Shown: one piece after another, positions 1 to 8,145 of the stretch
How positions within the stretch are numbered: the stretch's first letter is position 1
Layout: each line of letters opens with the position of its first letter
Source: Eubacterium sp. 1001713B170207_170306_E7
Lineage (GTDB): Bacteria > Bacillota > Clostridia > Eubacteriales > Eubacteriaceae
Assembly (NCBI RefSeq): GCF_015547515.1
Contig: NZ_JADMVE010000002.1
Span: 1-64,000 of the forward strand
DNA length: 64,000 bases
Direction of reading: 5' to 3'
Notes under the pieces: model-generated
The model's database searches: none
What the model was told of the DNA's origin: nothing
What the model saw: only the letters and a program-made list of their open reading frames with translations
Position numbers and translations under genes: made by a program

Positions 1-173
1 AATTCAGAATGACCATTCCGCATTACAAAGAGGGCATCACCGACGAGGAGGTCAAAACCGGCGCGGCCGGCATCGTGGCCGACGACATCTTCAAGCCCGA
101 GGGCTTCGGGCTCACCAGAATGTCCGGCGCCAAGCGCGTGGACACCACCACCACCGACGTGGCAGTCGAGTAA
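1..173 (+). CDS. DUF2922-family protein, C-terminal part
   Basis: This is the 3' end of a gene that begins before the window; the reading frame starts at base 3 and stops with TAA at 171-173. The visible 56 residues include DEEVKTGAAGIVADDIF and end in SGAKRVDTTTTDVAVE. The arrangement of a helix followed by a short strand containing A-x-x-V-x-x-T-x-T matches the small DUF2922 proteins that are common in Firmicutes, which usually lie beside a DUF1659 gene. Their function is unknown. The family call rests on motif recall over half the protein, so it is only moderately secure. Confidence 0.6.
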   Translation, partial: FRMTIPHYKEGITDEEVKTGAAGIVADDIFKPEGFGLTRMSGAKRVDTTTTDVAVE

Positions 174-196
174 AAAAAGGGCGAAAGCCCTTTTTT
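173..196 (+). terminator. Intrinsic terminator after the DUF2922 gene
   Basis: A perfect 10-bp stem (AAAAAAGGGC / GCCCTTTTTT) closes on a GAAA tetraloop and starts at the stop codon. The run of T at the 3' end makes it a standard intrinsic terminator. Confidence 0.85.
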
Positions 197-241
197 GATG
201 GCGCGGCTCCCCACCGCGCCGCAGCAGAAAAAGGAGATTTA

Positions 242-826
242 ATGAGAAAATTTTACAGACGCATATTCATTACACTGACAGCCGTGCTGGTCGTGGTGAC
301 CAGTGGTGTGTTTTTCACCAGCTTTCAGGCCGGGCCGCCAGAACCGCCGGTTCTCCAGCCGCCGCCGGTGACCGCGCCCGGGCCGGAGGTATCGGAGCCT
401 GAGCCGGCGCCCGAGACCGAGACACCGCCAGATGGGTCCGTCATTGAGCACCCCCTGCCCGAGGATCCCATTCACACCGACGGCCCCTGGGCGTCAGCCC
501 ACTTTCTGATGGACGAGTATGCCTGTGACTGCGCAGGCTACTGTGACGGCTGGCCCGCGCAGATGGACCCGGAGCTCCTGGAAAAGGTGGAGGCGCTGCG
601 GTGTGTGTTTGACCGTCCCATCATCATCACCTCGGGCGTCCGGTGCATAGAGCGGAACACCGAGGTGGGCGGCATTGAGAACTCCTGGCACCTGAGCGGC
701 CACGCCGCGGATCTGTACTGCCCCGGCGTGCCCTATGACGAAGTGGCCGGCGCGGCCCGGGCGCTGGGGCTGGGTGTCATCGAATACCCGGACCGACAGT
801 TTGACCATGTGGAGATATGGAGCTAG
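242..826 (+). CDS. Membrane-anchored M15-family peptidase (D-Ala-D-Ala carboxypeptidase-like)
   Basis: This 194-residue protein has an N-terminal hydrophobic segment (about residues 8-28), a proline- and glutamate-rich linker (about 30-75) and a C-terminal domain of the peptidase M15 type. The zinc-site signature is visible as S-W-H-L-S-G-H-A-A-D near residue 160 and the terminal D-H-V-E. Five or more cysteines in the domain could form disulfides. M15 enzymes cut peptidoglycan stem peptides or crosslinks. The start is supported by AAGGAG eight bases upstream. It is flanked by terminators, so it is probably transcribed alone. The physiological substrate is not visible from sequence. Confidence 0.82.
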   Translation: MRKFYRRIFITLTAVLVVVTSGVFFTSFQAGPPEPPVLQPPPVTAPGPEVSEPEPAPETETPPDGSVIEHPLPEDPIHTDGPWASAHFLMDEYACDCAGYCDGWPAQMDPELLEKVEALRCVFDRPIIITSGVRCIERNTEVGGIENSWHLSGHAADLYCPGVPYDEVAGAARALGLGVIEYPDRQFDHVEIWS

Positions 827-849
827 AACACAGAGTCCAAAAATCCAGT

Positions 850-881
850 AAAGCCCGCACGGAATGTGCGGGCTTTCTTTT
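850..881 (+). terminator. Intrinsic terminator after the M15 peptidase gene
   Basis: The stem AAGCCCGCAC / GTGCGGGCTT is followed by TTCTTTT. It lies between two genes that converge here, so it may also work for the PTS gene on the minus strand. Confidence 0.8.
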
Positions 882-897
882 GATATGATGATGAGGC

Positions 898-2769
898 TTA
901 CGCCTGTGTAAAGAATACCTGAAGCGCCTCTGGCGTTTTATCCATCAGGGCGTCGACGGCCTCTGGTGTGGCCAGCTTGGTGGCGATATTGGCCAGAATG
1001 TCGAGGTGGTCGTCGCCGGCACCGGCGATGCCGATCACCACCTTTACAGTGACCTCGTCCCAGGGGGTGCCGTCAGGGAAAAGCTGGAGGGACAGGCCGG
1101 TCCTTTGGATTTTGGCCTTGGCTTCCTCGACGCCGTGGGGGATGGCGATGCCGTTTCCGATATGGGTGGCGAAGGAGGCCTCGCGGGCGAGCATGGCCGG
1201 GATATAGTCGGCCTCCACATAGCCGCCGTCCACCAGCATCTGGCCGGCCCGGCGGATCACGGCTTCCTTGTCATCGGCGGTGCAGTTGATCCGGATGTTG
1301 GCAAGGGGCAGGATATCGGAGCCATTTCCGGCGGTTTTGTTCTCAGGCCCGCTGACGGCTTTCTCGCGGCTGGACGGGGCGTTTTGCTGGGACAGGCGGG
1401 CCGCCAGCACATCGTACTCCGGCGCATTCATGAAGTTGGTAATCAGCACAAGTTCTGCCTGGGGCGCGCTGTGAGCGGCCCGTTCCCTCAGGTCCTGATG
1501 GGTGACGACAATCTGGGCGTGGGACGGAATATCGGAGACAGAGGCGTGCTCCACCGTGATGTCGCTCCGGCCCGCGGCGTTCAGCTTTTTGCTGAGAACC
1601 GTGGCGCCCATGGCGGAGGAGCCCATGCCCGCGTCACAGGCAAAGACAATGTGGCGGATGGCAGACACGTCGGTATCCGGGCTCAGGACAGGCGCGTCCT
1701 GGCCCTTTGAGGCCGCTTTCATGGCGTCCTTTTTAGCGATGGCGTCCTCCAGGTTTTCATCCTTGCCAAAGACTTTGAGCAGGGGCAAGGCAATGGCGAA
1801 AGAGACCGCCGCCGCGACTGCCACACCGGCCAGCACGCCCAGATAGCCGCCACTCTTGGGGACCATGGCCATGATGGCGAGAATGGAGCCCGGCGAAGCC
1901 GGCCCGACCAGCCCTGCGCCCAGCAGGTTAAAGGTAAAGACGCCGGCGGCTCCGCCGCCCATAACCGCCAGCAGCAGGACAGGATTCATGAGCACATAGG
2001 GGAAATAAATCTCGTGGATACCGCCGAAAAAGTGGATGATGATAGCGCCCGGCGCCGTATCCCGCGCGCTGCCCTTACCGGCGATACAGTAGGCCAGCAG
2101 GATGCCGAGACCAGGTCCGGGGTTGGATTCCATGAGGAAAAAGATGGATTTGCCAACCTCCTGAACCTGCTGTAATCCGAGGGGTGTCAGGATACCGTGA
2201 TTGATGGCGTTGTTCAGGAATAAAACCTTGGCCGGCTCAATAAAGAGGCTGGCAAGGGGCAGAATGTTGTGGGTTACAAAGAACTGGACGCCGGAGGCCA
2301 TGGCGCTTGTGGCGGCCAGCATGGCAGGCGCAAAGACATAGTAGGCCAGAATGGCGAGAATGCCGCCGAGTATGCCCACGGAAAAATTGTTGATCAACAT
2401 TTCAAAGCCAGCCTTGATGTGTCCTTCGACCAGCGCGTCAAATTTTTTGATGACCCAGCCGGCAAAGGGCCCCATGATCATGGCGCCTAAAAACATGGGC
2501 ACATCGGTAGCCACGATAACGCCCATGGTGGCGATGGCCGCCATGACGCCGCCGCGGGAGCCGCCGGTGAGCTTACCGCCCGTGTAGGCGATGAGCAGTG
2601 GCAGCAGATACTGGCTCATGGGGTCCACCAGCTGGGCAAGCTGTTCGTTGGGCCACCATCCGGTTTTGATAAAGAGGGCGGCGATCAGCCCCCAGGCGAT
2701 AAAGGCCCCGATATTGGGCATGACCATACTGCTTAAAAAACGGCCGAAAACCTGAACTTTCTCTTTCAT
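898..2769 (-). CDS. mtlA: PTS hexitol (mannitol-type) transporter, EIICBA fusion
   Basis: The 623-residue protein has the domain order EIIC (membrane, about 1-340), EIIB (about 370-465) and EIIA (about 485-623), as in E. coli MtlA. The EIIC signature GGIHEIYFPYVLM is at about 249-261. The EIIB phospho-cysteine is C378 in IVFACDAGMGSS, and the EIIA phospho-histidine is H545 in GIAIPHG. It imports and phosphorylates a hexitol at the cell membrane using phosphoenolpyruvate. The partner gene upstream in the operon is a sorbose-1-phosphate-reductase-like enzyme rather than the usual MtlD dehydrogenase, so the true substrate may be another hexitol or L-sorbose-related sugar. The EIIC family assignment is secure; the exact sugar is not. 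Confidence 0.85.
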   Translation of the reverse strand: MKEKVQVFGRFLSSMVMPNIGAFIAWGLIAALFIKTGWWPNEQLAQLVDPMSQYLLPLLIAYTGGKLTGGSRGGVMAAIATMGVIVATDVPMFLGAMIMGPFAGWVIKKFDALVEGHIKAGFEMLINNFSVGILGGILAILAYYVFAPAMLAATSAMASGVQFFVTHNILPLASLFIEPAKVLFLNNAINHGILTPLGLQQVQEVGKSIFFLMESNPGPGLGILLAYCIAGKGSARDTAPGAIIIHFFGGIHEIYFPYVLMNPVLLLAVMGGGAAGVFTFNLLGAGLVGPASPGSILAIMAMVPKSGGYLGVLAGVAVAAAVSFAIALPLLKVFGKDENLEDAIAKKDAMKAASKGQDAPVLSPDTDVSAIRHIVFACDAGMGSSAMGATVLSKKLNAAGRSDITVEHASVSDIPSHAQIVVTHQDLRERAAHSAPQAELVLITNFMNAPEYDVLAARLSQQNAPSSREKAVSGPENKTAGNGSDILPLANIRINCTADDKEAVIRRAGQMLVDGGYVEADYIPAMLAREASFATHIGNGIAIPHGVEEAKAKIQRTGLSLQLFPDGTPWDEVTVKVVIGIAGAGDDHLDILANIATKLATPEAVDALMDKTPEALQVFFTQA

Positions 2770-2843
2770 GATACTTCTCCTTCAAAATTTACAAAATGTG
2801 TTAATAATGGTGTCGGCTCAGTGCTGTCAGGTGGCGGGTGTGC

Positions 2844-4115
2844 TTACGCTTCGGTGCAAATGCCAAAATGCTCAAACAAAATGGCTTCAGCTTCATCGTT
2901 CCACAATCCGTTGTGGGCAGCGCAGCAATCGGCCAGTTTTTTAAACAGCGGGTCTGTCTCTCCCAGTTTAGCAAAATCTTCAATGGCCGTCAAAGGCAGA
3001 TCGAACTGCGTGTAGGTCAGCTTTTTACCGCCGGGAAGCTTTGGCAGATTCTGGGTCGCTTCTGCGATGCTGTCAATGCCGCCGATGTGGGTAACCATGA
3101 CCGACGGGTCGATCACGCCTTTGGCGGCCAGGGCGTTGGCCTCGATGAGGTCGTTGTTGTCGCCGCCGGTGGTTCCCATGATATGGCTGCTGGTGTAGTG
3201 GACATTGTACAGGTTAATGCCGGCCATAAAGTTTTTGTCAGAGGGACCGGCAAAGAAGTTCATGCAGCCGTCAAAGGCCAGCAGCCGGTCGCCCAGCTCA
3301 GCCACCTGGCGGATGGGAGCGTACACAAAGACGTCGTCGTAGCCCAGTCCTCCGGAGAGGGCCATCAGCTCTGCGTAAGGGTCCTCCGAGGACGCGGTAT
3401 TGACGTAAACCAGCTCGATGCCCTTCTGTGCTGCGTGCTCCGGTGAGATCACCTCCTTGGCCCGTTCGATACGGGCGTCATCGATGTCGGTCACCACAAT
3501 GCGGCGGGGCTTGTTCTCAAAGCTGAGGCCGTATTCCACTGCGCCCAGCCCCATGGGCCCGCAGCCGCCCAGAATAAGGATACTGCCGTCGGCCTTGGTG
3601 CCCATGGCGTGGCGGTGGTCCCGTTTATTGGTGTGGTAATTGGAGTGGTAGCCGCCGATGATGCAGCTCATGGGCTCACCCAGAGAAGCCTTGTAAAAGC
3701 TTTTGCCATCGTAAGGCATCAGGCAGCCCAGCTCCATGACTTCGTGGGGCATGATGCAGTAGGTGGTGGCGCCGCCGCACCATTCGTAGGAGTAGCCTGG
3801 AGAGTCCAGCTTTCCTTTGTAGTTGAGGGCTGGCTGCTGCGCGAATTTCTGGCCGGGCTTAAATTGGTCCTTCCATTTTTCGCCGACCTCCACGATCACA
3901 CCGGCAAACTCATGGCCGATGATGACCGGATGGGTGTCCACGTTCTGGGGGCAGCGCTTGTGTGCCTTGCCCTGATCCACCAGTTTGTAGGTCGACATGC
4001 AGATGCTGTCGCTCATAACCTTGACCAGAACCTCGTCGTCCTTGATCCTGGGCAGCTCAAATTCTTCCAACCGTAAATCATCTTTTCCGTAGAGACGGAC
4101 TGCTTTCGCTTTCAT
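2844..4115 (-). CDS. Zinc-dependent dehydrogenase, L-sorbose-1-phosphate reductase-like
   Basis: This 423-residue medium-chain dehydrogenase has an N-terminal GroES-like catalytic domain with G-H-E-F-A-G near residue 70 and a Rossmann domain with the nucleotide motif LGGCGPMGLGAVEYG near residue 190. It most resembles SorE-type proteins, which reduce L-sorbose 1-phosphate to glucitol 6-phosphate, and related sugar-phosphate dehydrogenases. It is the first gene of a two-gene operon with the PTS permease (74-bp gap), so it should act on the phosphorylated product of import. The ATG at 4115 is chosen because GCGAGG lies just upstream; an in-frame extension further upstream crosses the promoter and is rejected. 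Confidence 0.75.
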   Translation of the reverse strand: MKAKAVRLYGKDDLRLEEFELPRIKDDEVLVKVMSDSICMSTYKLVDQGKAHKRCPQNVDTHPVIIGHEFAGVIVEVGEKWKDQFKPGQKFAQQPALNYKGKLDSPGYSYEWCGGATTYCIMPHEVMELGCLMPYDGKSFYKASLGEPMSCIIGGYHSNYHTNKRDHRHAMGTKADGSILILGGCGPMGLGAVEYGLSFENKPRRIVVTDIDDARIERAKEVISPEHAAQKGIELVYVNTASSEDPYAELMALSGGLGYDDVFVYAPIRQVAELGDRLLAFDGCMNFFAGPSDKNFMAGINLYNVHYTSSHIMGTTGGDNNDLIEANALAAKGVIDPSVMVTHIGGIDSIAEATQNLPKLPGGKKLTYTQFDLPLTAIEDFAKLGETDPLFKKLADCCAAHNGLWNDEAEAILFEHFGICTEA

Positions 4116-4185
4116 CTTTATACCTCGCTTCTTTAAAATCACAATAATTCGCCAGTAAAACAAATATATTTCACAACTTATCCAA

Positions 4186-4214
4186 AGTATAACATTGCGA
4201 TTAATTGCTGTCAA
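4186..4214 (-). promoter_or_regulatory. Sigma-A promoter of the dehydrogenase-PTS operon
   Basis: Read on the minus strand, TTGACA is separated by exactly 17 bases from TATACT, a near-perfect consensus. It drives the dehydrogenase and PTS genes and faces the regulator's own promoter, so a repressor bound here could control both directions. Confidence 0.8.
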
Positions 4215-4246
4215 GCGGAAAATCAAAATTATTCGCATTTTTATAG

Positions 4247-4276
4247 TTGTGATTGGTTGGAAAAATATGTTAAAAT
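4247..4276 (+). promoter_or_regulatory. Putative promoter of the DeoR-type regulator
   Basis: TTGTGA at 4247-4252 and TAAAAT at 4271-4276 are 18 bases apart and lie about 30 bases before the start codon at 4305. Confidence 0.5.
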
Positions 4277-4304
4277 AGTAAAAAAGAAGAGGGAGGCACA
4301 GAAC

Positions 4305-5072
4305 ATGAGCAAATCACTGACGGCAGACCGGCGGAACCGGATCGCCCAGATCCTGATGAAGGAGGGCAGCATCAAGGTCGGGGAGCTGTCCGAACGCTTT
4401 GGCGTCTCGACCGAGACCATCCGAAAGGATATCATCTATCTGGAGGAGGAGGGCATCGCCACCAAAAGCCACGGCGGCGCCATCGCCAAGAGTGACTTTG
4501 TGGAGCGTCCGTTAAACGTTAAGGAGTCTGAGCACGCCGACGCCAAGGCGGCCATCGCCACTGCTGCCATGCGGCTGCTCCACCCCGGCTGCGCTGTGAT
4601 CCTGGATACGGGAAGCACGACTGGCGCCATCGCCAGGCAGCTGCTCTTAAAGGAAGGCCTGACCATTTTCACCAACTCGGTGACCATTGCGGCCATGCTG
4701 GCCGAGTCGGACAACGCGGTCTACCTGTTTGGCGGCCTGGTTCGCAGCAGCAGCAAGGCCGCGGTGGGCGACTGGGCCACCGGCGCGCTGGCGGCTGTGC
4801 ACGCTGACATCGCGTTTTTGGGCTCTGACGGCTTCAAGGGACTGGCTGGCCCGTCAACGCTGTCCTATGAGGAGGCTGAGTTCAAAAAAAAGGTCATCGC
4901 GGCCAGCACAGCCACCTACACGGTGTGCGACAGCAGCAAATGCCAGAGCGCCGGCCTGTTCGCTTACGCGGGCTGGAAGGACGTAACCGGGCTGATCATC
5001 GACCAGGGCGTGCCCGACGGCGTCGCGAAGGACATCGCAAAGGAGACCCGGGTGATCCTGGCAAAGCACTAG
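4305..5072 (+). CDS. DeoR/GlpR-family transcriptional regulator
   Basis: The 255-residue protein has the N-terminal DeoR helix-turn-helix (residues about 8-60, with ERFGVSTETIRKDI) and a C-terminal sugar-phosphate sensing domain of the DeoRC type with LDTGSTT near residue 95 and FLGSDGF near 175. Members usually repress a sugar operon until a phosphorylated sugar binds. It is divergent from the dehydrogenase-PTS operon and is the likely local repressor. The ATG at 4305 is preferred because GGGAGG sits eight bases upstream; the earlier in-frame ATG lacks a ribosome binding site. Confidence 0.88.
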   Translation: MSKSLTADRRNRIAQILMKEGSIKVGELSERFGVSTETIRKDIIYLEEEGIATKSHGGAIAKSDFVERPLNVKESEHADAKAAIATAAMRLLHPGCAVILDTGSTTGAIARQLLLKEGLTIFTNSVTIAAMLAESDNAVYLFGGLVRSSSKAAVGDWATGALAAVHADIAFLGSDGFKGLAGPSTLSYEEAEFKKKVIAASTATYTVCDSSKCQSAGLFAYAGWKDVTGLIIDQGVPDGVAKDIAKETRVILAKH

Positions 5073-5144
5073 GCAAAGGGCGGTGAGCCCATGGTCAAAA
5101 GATTTCAGGGGACCCGGACGGGCCCCGTCAAAGGTGGTATATTC

Positions 5145-5507
5145 ATGAATTATAAGATCATCTATTTTGAGGGCGAGAACTTTACGGCGCTCGCAGATTT
5201 TAAAAAGGCTTATATCCTTGACATCGACGGCGTGGCGACCATCATCGCCTATGACAAAGGGCAGCGGCTTGAGCTGCGGGACATTCGCAGCGTTACCACA
5301 GAGGAGATGAAGGATTTTGGAACCCTGCTTAAAATTGTGACAGACCGCCAGACCGTTTACGCGGCGGTCGTGATCGTCAGCTTCAAGGGCGGAATGGCAG
5401 TGGCCCACAATGTCAAAACCGCCAACCTGAAGGTTCAGCTGGAAAAGCTGGCCGGCCTGGACGGTCCGGTAGAGCGTTACGGGTATTACGAGGTGCGGAA
5501 GAAGTAG
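5145..5507 (+). CDS. Small protein of unknown function (120 residues)
   Basis: I do not recognise a family. The protein is soluble, without signal peptide or membrane segment, and has a mixed alpha/beta pattern. The ATG at 5145 follows AGGTGG by seven bases; an earlier in-frame ATG at 5091 would add 18 basic residues and has a weaker context. It lies 72 bases after the DeoR gene and 49 bases before a HAD phosphatase, so all three may share a transcript. Codon use resembles its neighbours, which supports a real gene. Confidence 0.65.
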   Translation: MNYKIIYFEGENFTALADFKKAYILDIDGVATIIAYDKGQRLELRDIRSVTTEEMKDFGTLLKIVTDRQTVYAAVVIVSFKGGMAVAHNVKTANLKVQLEKLAGLDGPVERYGYYEVRKK

Positions 5508-5556
5508 GCCATTCGGAAGAAAAACAACTGAAAAAACAAAACGAAAGAGGAAAAAC

Positions 5557-6342
5557 ATGAGGAAAAAAATACGCGTCGCTTTTTTTGATATTGACGGGAC
5601 TCTGGCCAGCCACCGGGTCGAGAGCAGCAATTTTCTGGACCGGGTGCCGGAATCGGCGCGGCAGGCGCTGCGCGAGCTCCGGCAGAACGGTATTCAGCCA
5701 GTCATTGTGACGGGCCGTGAGCCCAGTGTGATCCGCCAGTTTGTGGCCGACCTGGAGATGGATACCTACATTGCGGCCAACGGCCTGAGCCTGACCCACC
5801 AGGGTGTGGAGGTGTGGCGGCAGCTCCTTGAGCCGGAGGTGGTGGCAGAGCTGCTGGGTGAGCTCCGAAACGTCAGCGGCGTGGCGGTGGTGCTCGAGAG
5901 CACGGCAGGCAATGTGCTGTGCTGGAATGAAAGCCCCTACGCGGTCGATTTTGATGTGAGCATTGAAGGCGCGCCGGAGCGGTCACGTCAATACGGCGTG
6001 TACCAGCTTGCCATCATCGGCGACGGGCTGAAGGGCCGGATTGAGACAAAGCAGAAGGGATTAAAAACCCGGGTGGTGGCGCCGCTGGTGCTGGACATTC
6101 TGCCGGAGGCGGTGTCTAAGGCGTCGGCCATCGAGCGGATGCTGGAGCTGCTCGGGCTGGACCGCTCCCAGGCCATTGCCTTCGGCGATGAGGAGAACGA
6201 TCTGGAAATGTTTGGCGCGGTGGATTACACGGTGGCTATGGGCAATGCCATTGACGCGCTCAAGCAGACCGCCACCTATGTGACCGACAGCGTGGACGAG
6301 CACGGCATCTACAACGCCTGCCGCCATTTTGGCCTGGTTTAA
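5557..6342 (+). CDS. Cof-type HAD-family phosphatase
   Basis: This 261-residue protein is a class IIB haloacid dehalogenase-like hydrolase. Motif I is FFDIDGTLA near residue 9, motif II is VIVTGRE near 50, a lysine follows in the middle, and motif IV is IAFGDEENDLEMF near 208. Family members dephosphorylate sugar phosphates, FMN or pyridoxal phosphate in the cytoplasm. The exact substrate is not predictable. Its position after a sugar regulator suggests a sugar phosphate, but this is only inference. The start has AAAGAGG upstream. Confidence 0.88.
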   Translation: MRKKIRVAFFDIDGTLASHRVESSNFLDRVPESARQALRELRQNGIQPVIVTGREPSVIRQFVADLEMDTYIAANGLSLTHQGVEVWRQLLEPEVVAELLGELRNVSGVAVVLESTAGNVLCWNESPYAVDFDVSIEGAPERSRQYGVYQLAIIGDGLKGRIETKQKGLKTRVVAPLVLDILPEAVSKASAIERMLELLGLDRSQAIAFGDEENDLEMFGAVDYTVAMGNAIDALKQTATYVTDSVDEHGIYNACRHFGLV

Positions 6343-6979
6343 CGCAAAAAAAGGTAAAAGCCCTTTCGGGCTTTGGGTAGGAATCTCAAAGCGGCAGGCA
6401 GTTTGAGCAGAGGATTGCCTGGGTTTGAGACGATCAAAATTGGCAATTAAATACGATGGTTTCTGTTTTTGGAGAATGGTTCGGATGTTATGGTCAGAAC
6501 ATAGAGTTAGGCGCGGGCAGAGGATTGGGGAAATCGCCGGGCCGCGAATCAAACAGAGGAGTACTGGTTTGTTTTATGAAAAAAACCATCCGAAAAAGGT
6601 AAAAAAACTTTATCAGGTTATTTTGAGGCCTGCATCATATTTAATTGGATTAATATTATAATAGTCGCCTGTGTTTGTCAACGATAAAACTGTAATTGAT
6701 TACGAATTTAAAACCGAAAGGCCAGCCTTTTTGTCCTAAAAACAGGCCCGACTTTGTTTGATAAATGTTTATCAAGTAAAATGGGCGTTAAGGGTGTGTT
6801 TTCCAGGCGTAAAAATATAAAAAGACATGCTAAACCAACCAAAAAAGTGAGGGATTTCGGGCCAGGAATAGAGGGCTTTTATCCATATTAAAGCTATTTT
6901 CAGGATTTAAAGGTTATTATTAATCTGGTTAATAAAAGAATAAGGTTATACTTATTAAAGGATTTTAGAAAAAAGGGGT

Positions 6980-7052
6980 GCTTTTTGTTGCCTTTTTTAC
7001 AAAGCCAAACGGGCGGTCCGGAAAGCGGTTTTGTAAAAAGCGGCAAAAAAAC
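6980..7052. repeat. Imperfect inverted repeat
   Basis: The left arm TTGCC-TTTTTTACAAAGCC (6988-7006) pairs with the right arm GGTTTTGTAAAAAGCGGCAA (7027-7046) with two or three mismatches, and flanking T and A runs extend the pairing. It lies in an AT-rich gap about 80 bases before a promoter. Its role is unknown. Confidence 0.55.
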
Positions 7053-7103
7053 GGCTTTATCTTTAAAATTTTTCCAGTTTGTAAGCAATTTACTTTAAGA
7101 GTG

Positions 7104-7133
7104 TTTATTATTGACTATAAAATATGCTATAAT
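7104..7133 (+). promoter_or_regulatory. Extended -10 promoter of the pilus-like operon
   Basis: TGCTATAAT at 7125-7133 is an extended -10 element; TTTATT at 7104-7109 is a weak -35 with 18-base spacing. It lies about 70 bases before the first gene. Confidence 0.55.
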
Positions 7134-7204
7134 GAAAACAAAAAAATTGCTGAAACTATTTTTTATATCTGCACGGTAGCCTGTGCGCCGTGCAGCGGAG
7201 AGGG

Positions 7205-8134
7205 ATGGTGAGACCCATTAAGAAAATTAAATATCTTCTGACTGTTTTTTTATGTCTTCTGATGGGTCTGTCCAGCGCGGGCTGCGGCGGTTCGGAGGCT
7301 TCGGAGAGCGGCACCTACACGCTGCCGGAGCTGGTGGTTCCCCAGTACGCGGGCGCGGACACGTCGAGCTGTGATGTGGGCGGCTTTGACACCACGGGGG
7401 CGGACAGCGGCTACGTGATGGCAAGCTACACGGGCGATGTGGCCGCGAAGCTGCAGGTGGTTAAGGACGGTGTGAAGTACAATTATGATATACCGGCTAC
7501 AGGCGAGTACACGATCTTTCCGCTCCAGATGGGCAGCGGTACCTATTCCATACGGCTGCTGACCAATGTGGCCGACAACCGGTATACCGCGGTGCTGGAG
7601 GAGGACGTGGACGCCGCCATCGGCAGTGAGTTCGCCCCTTTCGTGGTGCCCAACCAGATTGTGGATTACGACGCGGGCAGCGCCTGCGTGGCCTTTGCCC
7701 GTGAGCAGGCCGCAGACAAGAGCTCGGATGCCGATGTGGTCAAGGCGGTTTACGCCTACATCAAGGACCACGTGACCTACGATGTGGCCAAGGCCCAGTC
7801 GCCGCCGTCGGGCTACATCCCGGTGGTGGACGACACCTTTGCCACCAACACGGGCATCTGCTTTGACTATGCCTCGCTGGCCGCAGCTATGCTGCGGTCC
7901 TGCGGTATTCCAACCAAGGTGGAGACCGGCTATATCTCGCCGTCGGGCATATACCATGCCTGGAACGAGGTCTACGTAAAGGATTCGGGCTGGATCGAGG
8001 TCGGCTTCAAGATTGACGCCAACACCTGGACCCTGCTGGACCTGACCTTTGCGGCAGGCTCCTCGAAAAGCGACCTGTCGGGCTTTATCGGCGATGGCAA
8101 TGACAATACCTATGAAACGCAATATACCTATTAG
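7205..8134 (+). CDS. Transglutaminase-like lipoprotein
   Basis: This protein of about 309 residues starts with a lipoprotein signal: basic residues, a hydrophobic stretch and the lipobox S-A-G-C. The C-terminal half is a transglutaminase-like (cysteine protease fold) domain with the catalytic cysteine in TNTGICFDYASLAAAMLR, the histidine in YHAWNEVYV and an aspartate in LLDLTFA. Such domains cleave or crosslink proteins outside the cell. The gene is 11 bases before pilC-like and shares its operon, so it may process or anchor the pilus-like structure. The start is uncertain: ATG at 7205 and GTG at 7208 both follow GGAGAGGG closely. Confidence 0.8.
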   Translation: MVRPIKKIKYLLTVFLCLLMGLSSAGCGGSEASESGTYTLPELVVPQYAGADTSSCDVGGFDTTGADSGYVMASYTGDVAAKLQVVKDGVKYNYDIPATGEYTIFPLQMGSGTYSIRLLTNVADNRYTAVLEEDVDAAIGSEFAPFVVPNQIVDYDAGSACVAFAREQAADKSSDADVVKAVYAYIKDHVTYDVAKAQSPPSGYIPVVDDTFATNTGICFDYASLAAAMLRSCGIPTKVETGYISPSGIYHAWNEVYVKDSGWIEVGFKIDANTWTLLDLTFAAGSSKSDLSGFIGDGNDNTYETQYTY

Positions 8135-8145
8135 GGAGGTACAGA

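Larger units (their letters stand above)
6343..7204. other. Gene-free AT-rich intergenic region of 860 bp
   Basis: No convincing gene was found here. It holds a hairpin just after the HAD gene (AAAGCCC / GGGCTTT at 6357-6374, without a T run), an imperfect inverted repeat at 6980-7052, and a promoter near 7128. A 78-codon open frame at 6425-6661 has no ribosome binding site, is very basic and does not look like a protein. Confidence 0.6.

Noticed and set aside
6425-6661. 78-codon frame in the AT-rich gap
   Set aside because: No ribosome binding site, very basic composition and no similarity to a known fold.
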